Assembly: GCA_022457155.1 (NCBI GenBank)
Contig: JAJGOT010000034.1
Span: forward strand, 1,705,501 to 1,769,500
DNA: 64,000 bases
Direction: 5' to 3'
Source: Cladopsammia gracilis
Taxonomy: Eukaryota > Cnidaria > Anthozoa > Scleractinia > Dendrophylliidae
The first letter of the stretch is position 1. Each line of letters begins with the position of its first letter. Both the position numbers and the translations under genes were made by a program. Shown here piece by piece: positions 11,641 to 23,187 of the stretch. A model generated the notes under the pieces. That model made no database searches. It worked only from the letters and a program-made list of their open reading frames with translations, and was not told where the DNA came from.

Positions 11641-13221
11641 TTCAACCAATCATATTTCTAGGAAATGAATAAATCAGTCAATCACAATCTGCGTGAAAAA
11701 TAAATGTGACATCAAGAGGTTACATCATTGAATGTTTACGTGTACGTGGAAAATTATCGAAAATTTTCTATATTTAGACGGGAAGATAAATTTAACACAG
11801 AAAATAGTGGGTTGTTCCCCTAAATTCCAACCATACTTGTCTAGGAACTTAATTTACTATGAGTTCCTCGCTTTTTTGTCCTTGGCGCACTGATTTTGGA
11901 GTACGTTATTGTGTGAATGTGTTCGTGTCTGATTGCTTTCCAAATGACCACTGGCACATCCACATTAATGAAGCAGGTAAGTAGTTCGCGCGTGATCGTG
12001 AGTGCACGCGTGATACAAGTGGGAAACTATGTTTTTGCAGGAATGAACCTTCCCCGCGTTCGCGCTGGTTTTTCTTTTTTTTCTTAAGCTTTTTGCTGCA
12101 ACACCGCGTGTTGAGGAGATCCAACCAAGTCAAAACAGCTGTGCACAGTTGCATTTTGGCTTTCAGTTTGGGCTCCCAGTATCATGTCGTTGTCGCGTTG
12201 AGTGTGTTACGTAGTATCAGCCTAGCTTTGATTATTAACTGTTAAAAAATTCGCATTAATTTATGTCGTGTCAGGAGTCCGATTATCTGAACCAAAACTC
12301 GTTTGTCTTGAATTTGATTTCAGTCGATATCACCTTCGATTTTTCAAACTCCCGAGTTTTCAAACCAATTTCCATTTCCCTGGGATTTTCTAAAAATCGA
12401 GATTTCACTGTTTAAAGCCGATCTCAAGTAACGCAAAGCTGCTTTACAAAAGCATGTGGTACATAAACAGTATAACACATAAGGCGACGTGCCAGGAAAA
12501 TGAAATGCGCATGCCTACGTTATGACATTCTAAAAAAAATAAACTTTACTGACGCAAAATTCTGCACCCAGAAACACCAAGAAACACAAGAACACCAAGA
12601 ATAGTAAAGATCGCTTGCTGAGGCTAAGCTTGCCAGTAGTAACTGTCTAAGGGTTCCCCCAGGGCACACAACACCATTTCGCATTTCGTGCATTGTAGGT
12701 GCCAGGGTTTTCTATTAAAGAGGGAGAGAAAGACAAAAATATTCACGAACACGTTTTTTCATCTTTATTTGATGTTACTTCAGCTAATCTATTTTCTTTC
12801 AGAGATGGTTTATTCATCTAATCTATTCCACAGGTCATCAGTGAAAGGACTTTCTTCATTTGCTATTTGCTTCACAGAATCTTGAGTCCACGGTTTACTC
12901 AGTCTGCAATTGAACAGGCAAACGAAATTAGAAACAAAGAACTACTGCGACTATAGATGGTTTTCACTCACGTGACATTCAGTCCTGTAGGACTCAAATG
13001 ACAAAGGCCATGACGGCCATGTTGATGCACATAACAAAAGAAGTTCATTAAAATTCTTTTGTGGGTGTGCACCAACATGGCCGCCGTGTCTTCAGCCATT
13101 TCAGGCCAACAATTGAATGGACGAACGAATGAACGGCGTCTTATATAGCGCACATATCACATGTTTCATGGCGCTTTACATACACTTATGAGAATGAGAT
13201 CGGATGTCTGCATTACAAATA
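11641..13221. other. Non-coding, repeat fragments only
   Basis: No supported exon. An inverted segment at about 13005-13100 (GACGGCCATGTTGATGCAC and GTGCACCAACATGGCCGCCG) is a foldback related to the one at 49434-49563. Confidence 0.45.
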
Positions 13222-13376
13222 GCCCAATTTCGATATATTAAAATTCAACTTGAAACAAAACTGAAATCACTACAAGGCCCAGGGGAATGATAGTAGGGAT
13301 TTATATGGTTTATTCCCCTAAGCCTCGTAGTGATGTATTTTGTTTCAAGTTCAATTTTAGTATATCGAAATTGGAC
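13222..13376. mobile_element. Foldback element
   Basis: Inverted arms CCCAATTTCGATATATTAAA and the matching TTTAGTATATCGAAATTGG, with inner GAAACAAAA/TTTTGTTTC pairing. Confidence 0.7.
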
Positions 13377-14419
13377 AATTACTCTAACTACATTTACACC
13401 CATATTTACATGTTCCAAATCATCAAAGTGATGCATATGTGCAATGAAAACTTCCCTTTTTACTAAAAATCCGTCAAATATTTTTATTTTGTTTTGAGTG
13501 CGATTGGTCAAAAAGCCTCATGTGACTATATTGGAATATATTTCATGATATTTCCCCAGTGATATATCCCGGTTTTCAAAACTGGAGTCCCTTCATTAAT
13601 GCGATGAAAAAAAAAAAAACGAGATGAAAAAGCGCTTTCCTGTTTTTATTAACAGACAAGTAGACCTAACAGGATACATCAGTCATGCAGACTGATGCTG
13701 CCCTATTTATGAGCTGAGGGCTAGATGCGGGGTGAAAAACAATTATTTATAGTTCCAGTTCACTGCCCCGTGAATGTTACAGTGTTAAAATGTATACAAG
13801 TTTGTGGGCATCGCCAAATTAAACAGATGTCACTTATTAAACAGAATATCAGCAGCAAAGAGTCCAGGACAAGACATCCGATGAAAGACTGAAAGGAACC
13901 AATTGAATCTCACTTGAACTTAGCCTGCTTCAAATTATGATATTATATGGACAAAATAATTTTCGGATTCTGCGGTGACATTGACGTATTTTTTTGATAT
14001 AATAGTTTCTTCACGTATACGTAGTAACTATAACTTCAAAATTCGACCTAAGGCCTTTCACACTAAATATTTTAAGTGATCTCTTTTTTTAACCGTTATA
14101 TAAATGACTGGAACTCTATACCCAATATTGTAATGTCTACTGCTAGTCTGGCCTCGTTTAAACGCGCCCTATGAAACTATTTGAAGGAATATATATTTTT
14201 CTTTTTTACTACTTTCTTGTTGTTGTTTTTGCCTGTTCAGAAGTGTTTTTCCTACCGTGAAAAACCGTGTTAACCGAGTTCCATCCCTGTGGGCCGCCTA
14301 CATGTTGCTCGTGTGTGACTTTACACATTGCAAATCAGAACTGCGCATAATTGCAGCTTGAACGCGGGAATTTCCCCCTGTTCAATTCCGGCATCCGCCT
14401 ATGTTTGTTACCATGTTCG
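13377..14419. other. Non-coding, no gene recognised
   Basis: Nothing beyond short spurious frames and a short A run at about 13608-13619. Confidence 0.4.
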
Positions 14420-14425
14420 TTTATT
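14420..14425 (-). promoter_or_regulatory. Possible poly(A) signal
   Basis: AATAAA on the minus strand, 28 bases after the stop of the small secreted-peptide gene. It supports exon 2 being the last exon. Confidence 0.4.
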
Positions 14426-14452
14426 ATTCGGGACCTGTTTTGTTTTATGTTA

Positions 14453-16041
14453 TCAGTTATGTTGTTTGTATGATTTGCAAAGAGTTATTAAAAATAAAGC
14501 ATTAAACAAAGTATCAATTAAAGTAGAAATAACAATTGCAAAGTCAGTTATTACTTTTAAAGACACCTTGTCACCAGGAGCAGGCTGAAGAGGCTTATTA
14601 ATTTCCTCGAGGCATTCGTTCCTGCACTCCGCGCTCTGGCTACAAGTTGTGCAACCAGCCATGGCGCGTCGTTCTCGGCTCAAAAAACTGTTAGCTTTGT
14701 CCTTGCCCAAGGAAATACTTTCCGCTGTGAAAGCAATTTAACATTAGTCAGTGAAAGAAAGATTAGCTGTTGTATTCTTGTAAGTGTGCAGATTAAAGCT
14801 AAACAGAACAGCTCAACACTGACTTTCATCATTGGGATGAAATATTTCAACTCTTTTATTTGCTTTCCTACAGGAAGAAGTACACAGCTGATGAATGGAA
14901 CACCCGAAGATATTCGGAAGGCCTTTATCAGTCGCCTTAAAAATTCGTAATGAAGAAGGCCCAGGGAGGGGGGAGAGGGTACTCCCCAATACCTATATGG
15001 GTACGTGCCGTCCAACGGGGTCGTGATTTTGGGACTCCTGATCTAGAACGGAGTATCCATTTTCATCCCAAAATATTGATCCCTCAGACGAGACATTTGC
15101 TCCTGGCGTGCGCGTTACCAAAATGAACTATTGCTCATAATTATGTATGTATGCGCTATTGTTTTGCTTTTGGATTTCTATTGCTTTGGCTTTTGTTTTA
15201 GTTTTAATGGTATGGGATTAAACGGAAATCTTTCCGGCTGAAAAGTGCAAAATGACGGAGGTTTTTTCGCTCGAACCAATTGAAAGCAAATTTCCCACCG
15301 AAATGTTTACTAGATTCCAATCTTGCCAAAACCGAGTGTGGATGTTGACATTGCGCCTGTTAAAATGAGTTAAACCGCTAAAAGCGATGACCGCGCGGTC
15401 GAACTTTATGTAAGCCTTTACTTGACATTGCTCACTTCAAGGTAAAAATTACGGTACTTTTTTTAAAAGTTATTAAAATATTTTAACGTTTCTAGATAGA
15501 ATAATAACCATATTACAAGAATCCGAGTGTGGATTTCCGAAAAGTAATTCACAAATTGCAAGGCCGTGCATTGACAGAAGAGCATGCGAATAGATACAGA
15601 CCAATAGAAGCCAAAATTGGCTCAGTCGAAGCACAGTGCACTGAAAAAATGGCAAAATGACGGTTTTTTTTCGCTCCAACTAAATCATATTTCCCACCAA
15701 AATGTTCGCAAGATCCCAGTCTCTTCAAAACCGAGTGTGGATGTTGATATTATACCTATTAAAATGAGTTATACCGCTAAAAGCGATGACCGCGCGGTTG
15801 AACTTCATATAAGCCTTTACTTGACATTGGTCACTTCAAGGTCAAAATGACGGGACTTTTTTTAGGTTATTGAAATATTTTAACGTTTCCAGATAGAATA
15901 ATAACCAAATTAATGGAATCCGAGTGTGGATTTCCGAAAAGTAATTCATAAATGGGCGAAATTTTGATTTTCCCTTAAAGATGGCGTTTTCACAGTGATT
16001 TTAACGGTCAAATTGGGGGTCTGAGAACGAGTTAAAAACAT

Positions 16042-16105
<64 letters not shown>

Positions 16106-17277
16106 TAAAATTTCTACCGCGCAGTTTCTATAAAAATATTCAACTGCACCTTACAATAAGATATTAATTTAGTAATAAAATAAAAATCCAAAATTACAAG
16201 TCTAAAATTCCATAAAATAATTAAAATAATATATCAAAAATGCAAATTAAAATGGACTCAAAATGTCACCTCAATGTCACCCAATTTTTTGCCATTAGAC
16301 GTTTCCTAGAACGGGGTATAATATTTCGAACGCACGAAAGCTTCAAATTATCAGCAGCCATTTGAAAAATACGCAATTTCTAGAACGGGGTATTGAAAAT
16401 TGACCTATTTCTAGAATGGGTTATCATTTTGAGTGCAAATTCTTTCTAAAACGGGCGGCACATACCCACCCAAAACATAAGGAATAGGCGGCATTTTACA
16501 AAAGAAAACTAGCGTTTTCTTTTGTAAAATGTCGCCTCAAAGTTTAGTAACATCGGAAAATTTAACGCCTTTTGTTTTAGGAGGGAGAAAAATCTCGTTT
16601 TGGGTACAAAATATGGTCAGCTGTGATTTTCGGAAATGGGAAAGCTTCTAGTGAATTCGGGAGATAAGATTCCTTTCCCTTCGATTAGGATATTCTGCCG
16701 CTGAAATATTGCTTAAAATGTATTAGATTTCACTTGGCTTCCTTTCAGGGCAGTAAAATAATATGAAAAAACAGTACAACGACATTCCAGGGGTTTCTAA
16801 CAATCCTCGTTTGGTGCCTCTAATTCGCTCTCCCTATATCACAGGCTTACCATCCCCAGTTTGAGTGGTTTACTGTGCATCTCCAATGGCGGCTGATCGG
16901 TTTATAAAACTAATTTTGCTGAAGGCGAAATTTAGGGCTCTTAAAGCTGATAAATATTAAATAAAAACTCTCAAAATAATGTCATGTTGTTTAACTTGTT
17001 TTTTCTGTGTTTTTTTTTTTATCAGTTTCAAGAGCCTTAAATTTTGCCTTTAGCAAGGTTAGTTTTATAAACCGATTAGCCGCCATTGGAGATGCACAGT
17101 ACACCACACAAACAGGGGATGGTAAACCTGTGCCTATATGAAGAACAGTATGCAGCGTAAATTAAAACTGCACTCACGTTTGTCCATTTTGGAGCCTTCA
17201 TTGTTTGGTGCTGCAACACAATATGTAGTCAGCAAGGCTAGAAGCAAGGTCAGTTGGATGAAACGAATCGCTGGCAT
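14453..17277 (-). CDS. Small secreted Cys-containing peptide precursor, two exons
   Basis: Model: exon 1 at 17178-17277 and exon 2 at 14453-14724, 123 residues. Exon 1 encodes a signal peptide (MPAIRFIQLTLLLALLTTYC then VAAP) and ends at a consensus GTGAGT donor in phase 1. Exon 2 follows a TTGCTTTCACAG acceptor in matching phase. Its first part has KANSFLSRERR, a furin-like basic site, then four cysteines (GCTTC, ECRNEC) and a Pro-rich PLQPAPGD segment. The tail after GDKVSLK is AT-rich and may be intron read through: GTAATA after VSLK is a possible donor. A poly(A) hexamer close after TGA argues the exon may end there. The ANSFL-then-basic pattern weakly recalls vitamin-K-dependent (Gla) and UCMA proteins, but the ExxxExC Gla motif is not exact. 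Function unknown. An element at 16840-17132 lies 45 bases from the exon 1 donor. Confidence 0.5.
14725..15246. other. Intron sequence, no feature recognised
   Basis: Lies in the intron of the 123-residue peptide model. No repeat or exon identified. Confidence 0.4.
15247..15955. repeat. Direct duplication, ~402-bp period
   Basis: 15247-15553 and 15649-15955 are diverged direct copies. Both contain CAAAATGACGG, AAACCGAGTGTGGATGTTGA, CGCTAAAAGCGATGACCGCG, AGATAGAATAATAACCA and GAGTGTGGATTTCCGAAAAG. Neither has a long frame. Confidence 0.85.
16041..16102. repeat. ATA microsatellite
   Basis: About 20 uninterrupted AAT/ATA triplets. Confidence 0.95.
16486..16537. other. Short near-perfect hairpin
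   Basis: Arms AGGCGGCATTTTACAAAAGA and its inverse surround a loop of about two bases, giving roughly 25 paired bases with one mismatch. It could be a tiny foldback or a small-RNA-type hairpin. The sequence cannot decide. Confidence 0.6.
16840..17132. mobile_element. TIR element with ~7-bp target duplication (hAT-like)
   Basis: Ends CACAGGCTTACCATCCCC and its inverse GGGGATGGTAAACCTGTG. Long inner arms include TGTGCATCTCCAATGGCGGC and its inverse. CCTATAT flanks both sides (16833-16839 and 17133-17139), which fits the 7-8 bp duplication of hAT-type elements. Confidence 0.75.
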
Positions 17278-19306
17278 ATCGACGAGGGTCTGAATGGGGT
17301 CGTACTTGATAACACTTTAACACTTAATTTTTGGGCTCTGTAAAATAAAACAGTTAAATTTTTAGGCATTTTAACACTAACAGTAAAAAATTTCCCGTAG
17401 CAGTAAATTTCATCCACATAGAAACAAAAACGGCTCCAAAATTATCGATAAAGTTGTCCGAAAGTCATTTGAATGTTTCCGATTATTTCCGAAGATTTCC
17501 GAGGAGAAATCCGAAAATATTTCGACTATATATCAAGGACAAACGGTTTAAAAGACGTTATCTCTTAAAAGGGGTTATGTCACCATTTTAGTGTTACTGT
17601 AAAAAGCCCCGAAAACGTACTTATGTCAGTGGGAAACCAAAACGTAATGGTTCAGTTTTGTTTTAAATTACTCTACTAGGGTACGGTTCTGAGAGTAAAA
17701 ATAAGTGTCTTGGGATGAACATGGCCAGGATGGAAATGGATTGCAACTTGAACAAATTTGGCCAGTTGTTTCAAGTTTAGCCTAAGTTTTTGAGTCTTAG
17801 AAAATGCGCTTACATATAAGCATTTCGTGTACGAGAAAGGTAGTTAGTTTCAATTTGGGGCAATTTTGCCCCAAAACGTCAAAATCGCTTGGACATAGCT
17901 CCTGTAAATGCAAAGCTAAAAATAAAAAGACGACACTTACCTCTCAGTTCTGTAGCTTGGTAGGGGTCACTTTGATCACTTATGAGGAACGAGCTTGGTT
18001 GAAAATGGCTCTCAAGCTTGATGAAGATGGCTATCAATTACAGTCTGTTTTATATGTCTTATCACGGGAACTTTGAAGTACGTATTTACTATTTTTCTTG
18101 CCTTTTTGCTGATTTCTAATTACTCAGGTGCGTTTCTACATTAAAATTGTTTAAACAACAAAATTTATTTGACAAACGCAGCTTGTCTTTTTCTGATTTG
18201 AAAGCGAGGTTTAATTTATTTGGAGTCAGTTATTAATACATCCAGTTTCGTTTGTCATATTAGATGATTGCCTTTAAGTCATTTAATTAACCATAATTAA
18301 ACCTATGAAAAGGTGTTAAACAATTCTATTCACAATTTTCTTGCTGTCATTGAAACCGGCACTGAAATATTGGAATATGATGGTTTTCCAAGACGAACTA
18401 AGAACTCGTGCTTCGATACTGGAGAGGGACTCCTAGTGACAGGAATGCACTTCGTATTTTTAGAGATTAAAAATTGGTATCAATTTTGTGTTTACACACC
18501 TGTTTCTTAACAAACTAACAAGCCAGAATCACAATTAAACTAGTTTATTTTGCAAAATTTATTAACCTATTGTGAATCCAAACAAAGTGCGGAACCTGTT
18601 TATTTAGGATGAACCAGCCATTCAGTCAATAATGATGTATACTTTGTATTCTAATATTCAAGACAATATTGCAACGTAAACATAAAACATTGATTCTATT
18701 CACAAAATTTTCTCTTCCATTGAATCCGGCACAAATACTGGGATATACACTGTACAGGCTTTCCAATATGAAATACTAAAAAAATTCGTGCTTCGAGATC
18801 CTGTTCGTACTTAGGGATTAAAAACACCCCTTTGGTTCCTTTTAGTTGTAGCAAGAAAAAATGATCATTTTCCCTTGGTTGTAGCTATCAGAATGCTTTT
18901 GGGGTAAAAATCTATCCGTCACTGCTTTTAGTCCTTTTAGGTGATTCCTCAGTATTGCATTGTGCATAGTCACTATTGCGCATAATTTCTTGCGCCATTA
19001 GCGCGTGCACAGTCCAAAGCAAGAGGGTTTCCTTCTTGGATAAGTTGGCCAAATTAATAATAGATTGTTTTCTCTTAAACAAGCACGGCGACCTATCCTT
19101 TTTATTGCTTAATTTTACTGTTAAAAACATCCTCTTTGGGTACAAAGAGTTAAACAAAATTTCTAGCTTCGTCAGGGAATACAGTTAACGCTAAAAACAC
19201 GTACACACCATTACTCATGGGCATAAAATCATGACCTTGAGATCATGCACGCAAGAAGCGTTTTGAAACAATGTTGTTTGAAGCTGAGTGCATTTGACGT
19301 TCATCA

Positions 19307-19466
19307 TATACAGCTATTTCAATTAACGTTGTATGATGAAAAAGACGAAAAGCCAAACCGCAAGGTAGTGTGGGATTTTTATGCAATGCTATTTACTCTA
19401 ACCCATACTACCTTGAGGTCTTGGCTTTAAGCTTTTATCCGACAACGTTAATTGAAATAGCTGTAT
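19307..19466. mobile_element. MITE family G, copy 1
   Basis: Terminal repeats TATACAGCTATTTCAATTAA and the matching inverse, followed inside by CGTTGTATGATGAAAA / TTTTATCCGACAACG. A second copy is at 56455-56706. Confidence 0.8.
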
Positions 19467-20335
19467 AGCTCAGGGAGCGCGGAGCAAGGTGAAAAGTGGG
19501 AGGGCTGACAATTGAAAATAATTTTTTCATATTGAAAATCGAAAAAAGGAATAAAATCATAGTATTTGATTCGCAAAAAAGTGGTGGGGCCAGCCCCTCC
19601 CCCTCCGCGGCCCTGTAGCTATATATTAAATTGTTCCTAATGCTCGATGCATTATATTTACAGTTTCTCGAGCATTTCATTTCAACCATGCTTCAAGCTA
19701 AAGCGCGTAAAGTGAACTATAAAAGGTGAACCGATGAAATAAACACGCGCGTGATAAGCAGTACTAAATGGGAAAAAAAGGGAACTTCAGTCATCACATC
19801 ACTTTCGCGAGAAAGGTGACATTGTTTTTATTGCATTTTTCAAAACAGTGCTTGGTAGGGAACATTATGGAAAGTTTAAAAAAAATCGTTCGAGAACTAT
19901 TATTTCTGAGGGATTATCCTTAAACCCTTTAATAGCGCATTTAGAGTTAAGTCGATGCAATCATATTGCCAATAAAATTACGAAAACTCTTGTTGATGCT
20001 TTTGTTTTTGTAACTCTGGGGGTAGGGTAAAAATAAATTTGTATCACGCCCATAACACGAGATTCTGGTATAGCGTGTGACCTTTAGGGTTTATCTTAAA
20101 GTTTCCAAAGCTTTCGATAAGCATTCCCCCTCCCCCTTTGAGGCTTAGGGATAAATTTTAAATTGTTTGATTCTTTTTTTTTCATCGACAGCGTGAAATA
20201 TTACAAGTTGTCTTGTCAAATTAATGATGAGCTTTATTATTAATTTATGACTATTTAAATAATAAAATTAAAAACAAATAAAACATTGTCAGAACAAGCT
20301 CTGAATTTCTCAAGCATTCCCTGCTGACTTCATTA

Positions 20336-20680
20336 GCCCCGGGGTGGGGGGGGGGGGGGGATTCCCATATAAACATGACGGGGGAAGTCGGGCGTGCTCA
20401 TCGAAAATTTTCGATAAACACCTTAACAGTACCAGAATCTCGTTTTATGGGCATGGCTGAAATGGATTTTTACCCCTGAAAGGTAATAATTCTAAAACAA
20501 CATATGCCATATTCTGTGATATTTTTTTCGGCTTGATACCCTTAAAAGTACCACGGTAATTTTAACGATTTTAGCACCCTAAGCAGTACCAATATACAAA
20601 TTTTGACCCCTAACAGGTACAACTGGCACCCCCATCATTTTTATATGGGAGTTCCCCCCCCCCCCCCCCCCCCCCCCGGG
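20336..20680. mobile_element. TIR element with G/C-run ends
   Basis: Starts GCCCCGGGGTGGGG and ends CCCCCCCCCCGGG. The inner arms pair at CCCATATAAA / TTTATATGGGA. TTCATT lies on each side. The equivalent position in the related repeat near 11175 (GGCTTCACTAGGTGGGTATA) lacks the insert, so the boundaries are supported by an empty site. Confidence 0.7.
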
Positions 20681-21600
20681 TTCATTTGGTAGGTATAATG
20701 TTGGTTAATCTTCTTGGATATTTCTCAATAACCTTTAAGTTTGGCAACAAGTTTGTTTACTGAGGGGAAGAAGGATTTGTTTGACTAAAGTCAAACTACA
20801 TAGAAATCACAGAAACTCGCATTTGTGAGAAAACCACACTTGATGTCATTTTTGTGTCCACACACCTGTCTTTAACGAACTAATGAGCCAGAATCAAAAT
20901 TAAGACACGTTTAAATAGTTGATTTTAGCTGGACCCTGAGCCACACTCATAATACGAGATTCTGGTATAGCATGTGACCTTTTGGGCTCATCTTCAAGTT
21001 TTCGACAAACATTCTCCCTCCACCATGGAGGCTTCGAGATAAATTGTTAACGACAAGAACTACTTTGCTAAAATAAGATAAAATAAGATTTTGTCCCGAT
21101 TCTTGTTTTTTCATTGACAGTGTGGGATATAACAAGTTACCTTGTCAAGTGATGAGCTTTATTTTAATTTATAACTATTTAAATAGAATTAATTAAAAGC
21201 AAATCAATGTTTTATGTTTACGTTGAGATAATTATTGTCTTGAATATTAGGATACAAAGTATACATCATTATTAGCTGAATGACTTGTTCATCCTCAATC
21301 AACACTTAAGACAAACTGCACCCTTTGTGTCGGTTTAAAGTTTGTTAAAGACAGATGTATGGACACAAAATTTCTCACAAAGGTCAGTTTCTGTCATTTC
21401 TGTGAGGGAATATAATTTGTTCGACTTTGTCAAACAAATACCCAAGTAAACTTGTCACGAAAAATTGAAGGTTATTAAGAAATAAACTATTAAGAAGATA
21501 AACTAACATAAAAAAATATATACCCACCTAGTGAAGTCAATGTGAAAGCTTGAGAAAATCAGAGCTTGTTCTGAAAGTGTTTTATTCTATTTTTTCAAGA

Positions 21601-21906
21601 ATCGTTTTATTCTTGATACGCACATATTGAGGTATGAATGCAGGAGGGAAGTTTGAAGAGAAAGAGAGAAGTGTAACAGTCCCTCGTAAAGATAAGTGCT
21701 TTCAATTAAAAATGACATTAGATAAGTAAAATTAAAGGCTCCTAGGAGCCAACTCGTGAATATGAAGCAACCTTTGGTCCCTTCCCTCTCCTACACTTCT
21801 CGTTACACCGACTCCCCCACCAGCCCACTGCATCCAACTGTCCACCCTTCATTCTCTCCAACACCGTGCACATGGGCAAGACAGGTGACCATTACATAAT
21901 TTAAGG
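21601..21906. other. Non-coding, no gene recognised
   Basis: No exon or internal repeat partner identified. Confidence 0.4.
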
Positions 21907-22167
21907 GGTGGGTGGAATAAAGCCCTAAGTGAATTCTGATCAACTGGTAGATTCTCCTTCCAGTTTGTCTTGTATATGCTCATGTAACAAAGGGAGAATT
22001 TGGCTATAGATCAGGAGTCACTTAAAGCCTGGAATAAAGGCCCTAAGTGACCCCTGATAGGAAACTAAATTCTCCCTTTGTTACATGAGCATAAGACAAA
22101 CAAGACAAACTGGAAGGAGAATCTACCAGTTGATCAGAAGTCACTTAGGGCTTTATTCCACTCACCC
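21907..22167. mobile_element. Foldback element
   Basis: Inverted arms GGGTGGGTGGAATAAAGCCC and its inverse, continuing through TAGATTCTCCTTCCAGTTTG and GCTCATGTAACAAAGGGAGA. Arms are about 110 bp with a short unpaired centre. Confidence 0.8.
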
Positions 22168-22230
22168 GTTCAATTTATTATTGCATTTGGAACAGGCAAA
22201 ATATATGTGCAAGAAAAGTTAACAGCTGGC

Positions 22231-22751
22231 CCCGGTTGTTCAAAAAGGTGGATAGCGCTATCCACCGGATAAATCACCATTCAGTGGATAAGTATAAACA
22301 AAATCCATTGTTATATTGCTGGAGTTTTTCTCAATGCAACGCGTGCGTTCATTGGTTGATTCATGGTCACATGACGTCTAACAAACAAACTGTTTCCCGC
22401 CAAACGTCCATGAGCGGGCAACATTTGCGAAAGCGGGCAACATTTTCCCTGTTGCCCGCTAGCGCACGTGATCATACCATGACAAAAGGTGGCATGATTA
22501 TGATGCGATTGATGTTTACCTCGAGTGTTCGTCATGTTTTTCAAACTGTGTTGTGTTGTGTTTTTGTGTTGCTATATAACAAATTACTTAATGACTGATC
22601 CCTCGGGAAACAGTGAATTTTGTTTCCCTCGAATCTCGATGTTTCCCTCTTCACTGTTTCCCTCGGGACCAGTCATTAAGTGTTTATTGCGTTATCCGCT
22701 GGATAGTGATTTATCCGGTGGATAGCACTATCCACCTTTTGAACAACCGGG
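22231..22751. mobile_element. TIR element, 521 bp
   Basis: Ends CCCGGTTGTTCAAAAAGGTG and its inverse CACCTTTTGAACAACCGGG, extended by GGATAGCGCTATCCACCGGA pairing. The interior holds a second inverted pair (ATGACTGATCCCTCGGGAAA with its inverse at the right), so it may be a composite. Confidence 0.8.
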
Positions 22752-23187
22752 TCCAGATGGACAGAAGGATGGAAGGAGTGAAAATTTGCATAATTGTCCC
22801 TGTCTGCTAATAACTCGTTCAACGCCTCGCGTATTCACAAGTTGAAAAGTGGTAGCAAGATAAACAAACACCTTTGTCAGTATAATCTCTGGGATGTGGA
22901 CAATAGCCTGTCCACAGTTCATTACAACAGGTATAACGTTGTCATAGAGCGGCAATGACAGTGTCATTCCTTCACCTGTAAAACAGTGTCCTGCATGTTT
23001 GTAGAAATTAAATTTCTGGGCGAGCATGCCCTGAGAGTTTTAACTTAGGGTTATTCCTTGGGACTTATTATTTACTGAACTCTTGTCCACAGTAACTGAA
23101 AAAACTGGGTTTCCGTTATAGCAAGGCGTCTGCAAGGTGTGAGTCGACTTTAGATTGTCAATTCCAGGCACACACCTTGAAAAAGGA

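Larger units (their letters stand above)
17560..21600. repeat. Long interspersed repeat, copy 2 and fragments
   Basis: 17566-18640 is collinear with 9061-10090. 18670-18800, 19925-20335 and 20690-21200 carry the units also present at 10455-11640. 21200-21600 is an inverted copy of about 11100-11540 (TTATTAGCTGAATGACTTGT versus ACAAGTCATTCAGCTAATAA). Two elements interrupt it (19307-19466 and 20336-20680). No frame of meaningful length was seen. Confidence 0.7.
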
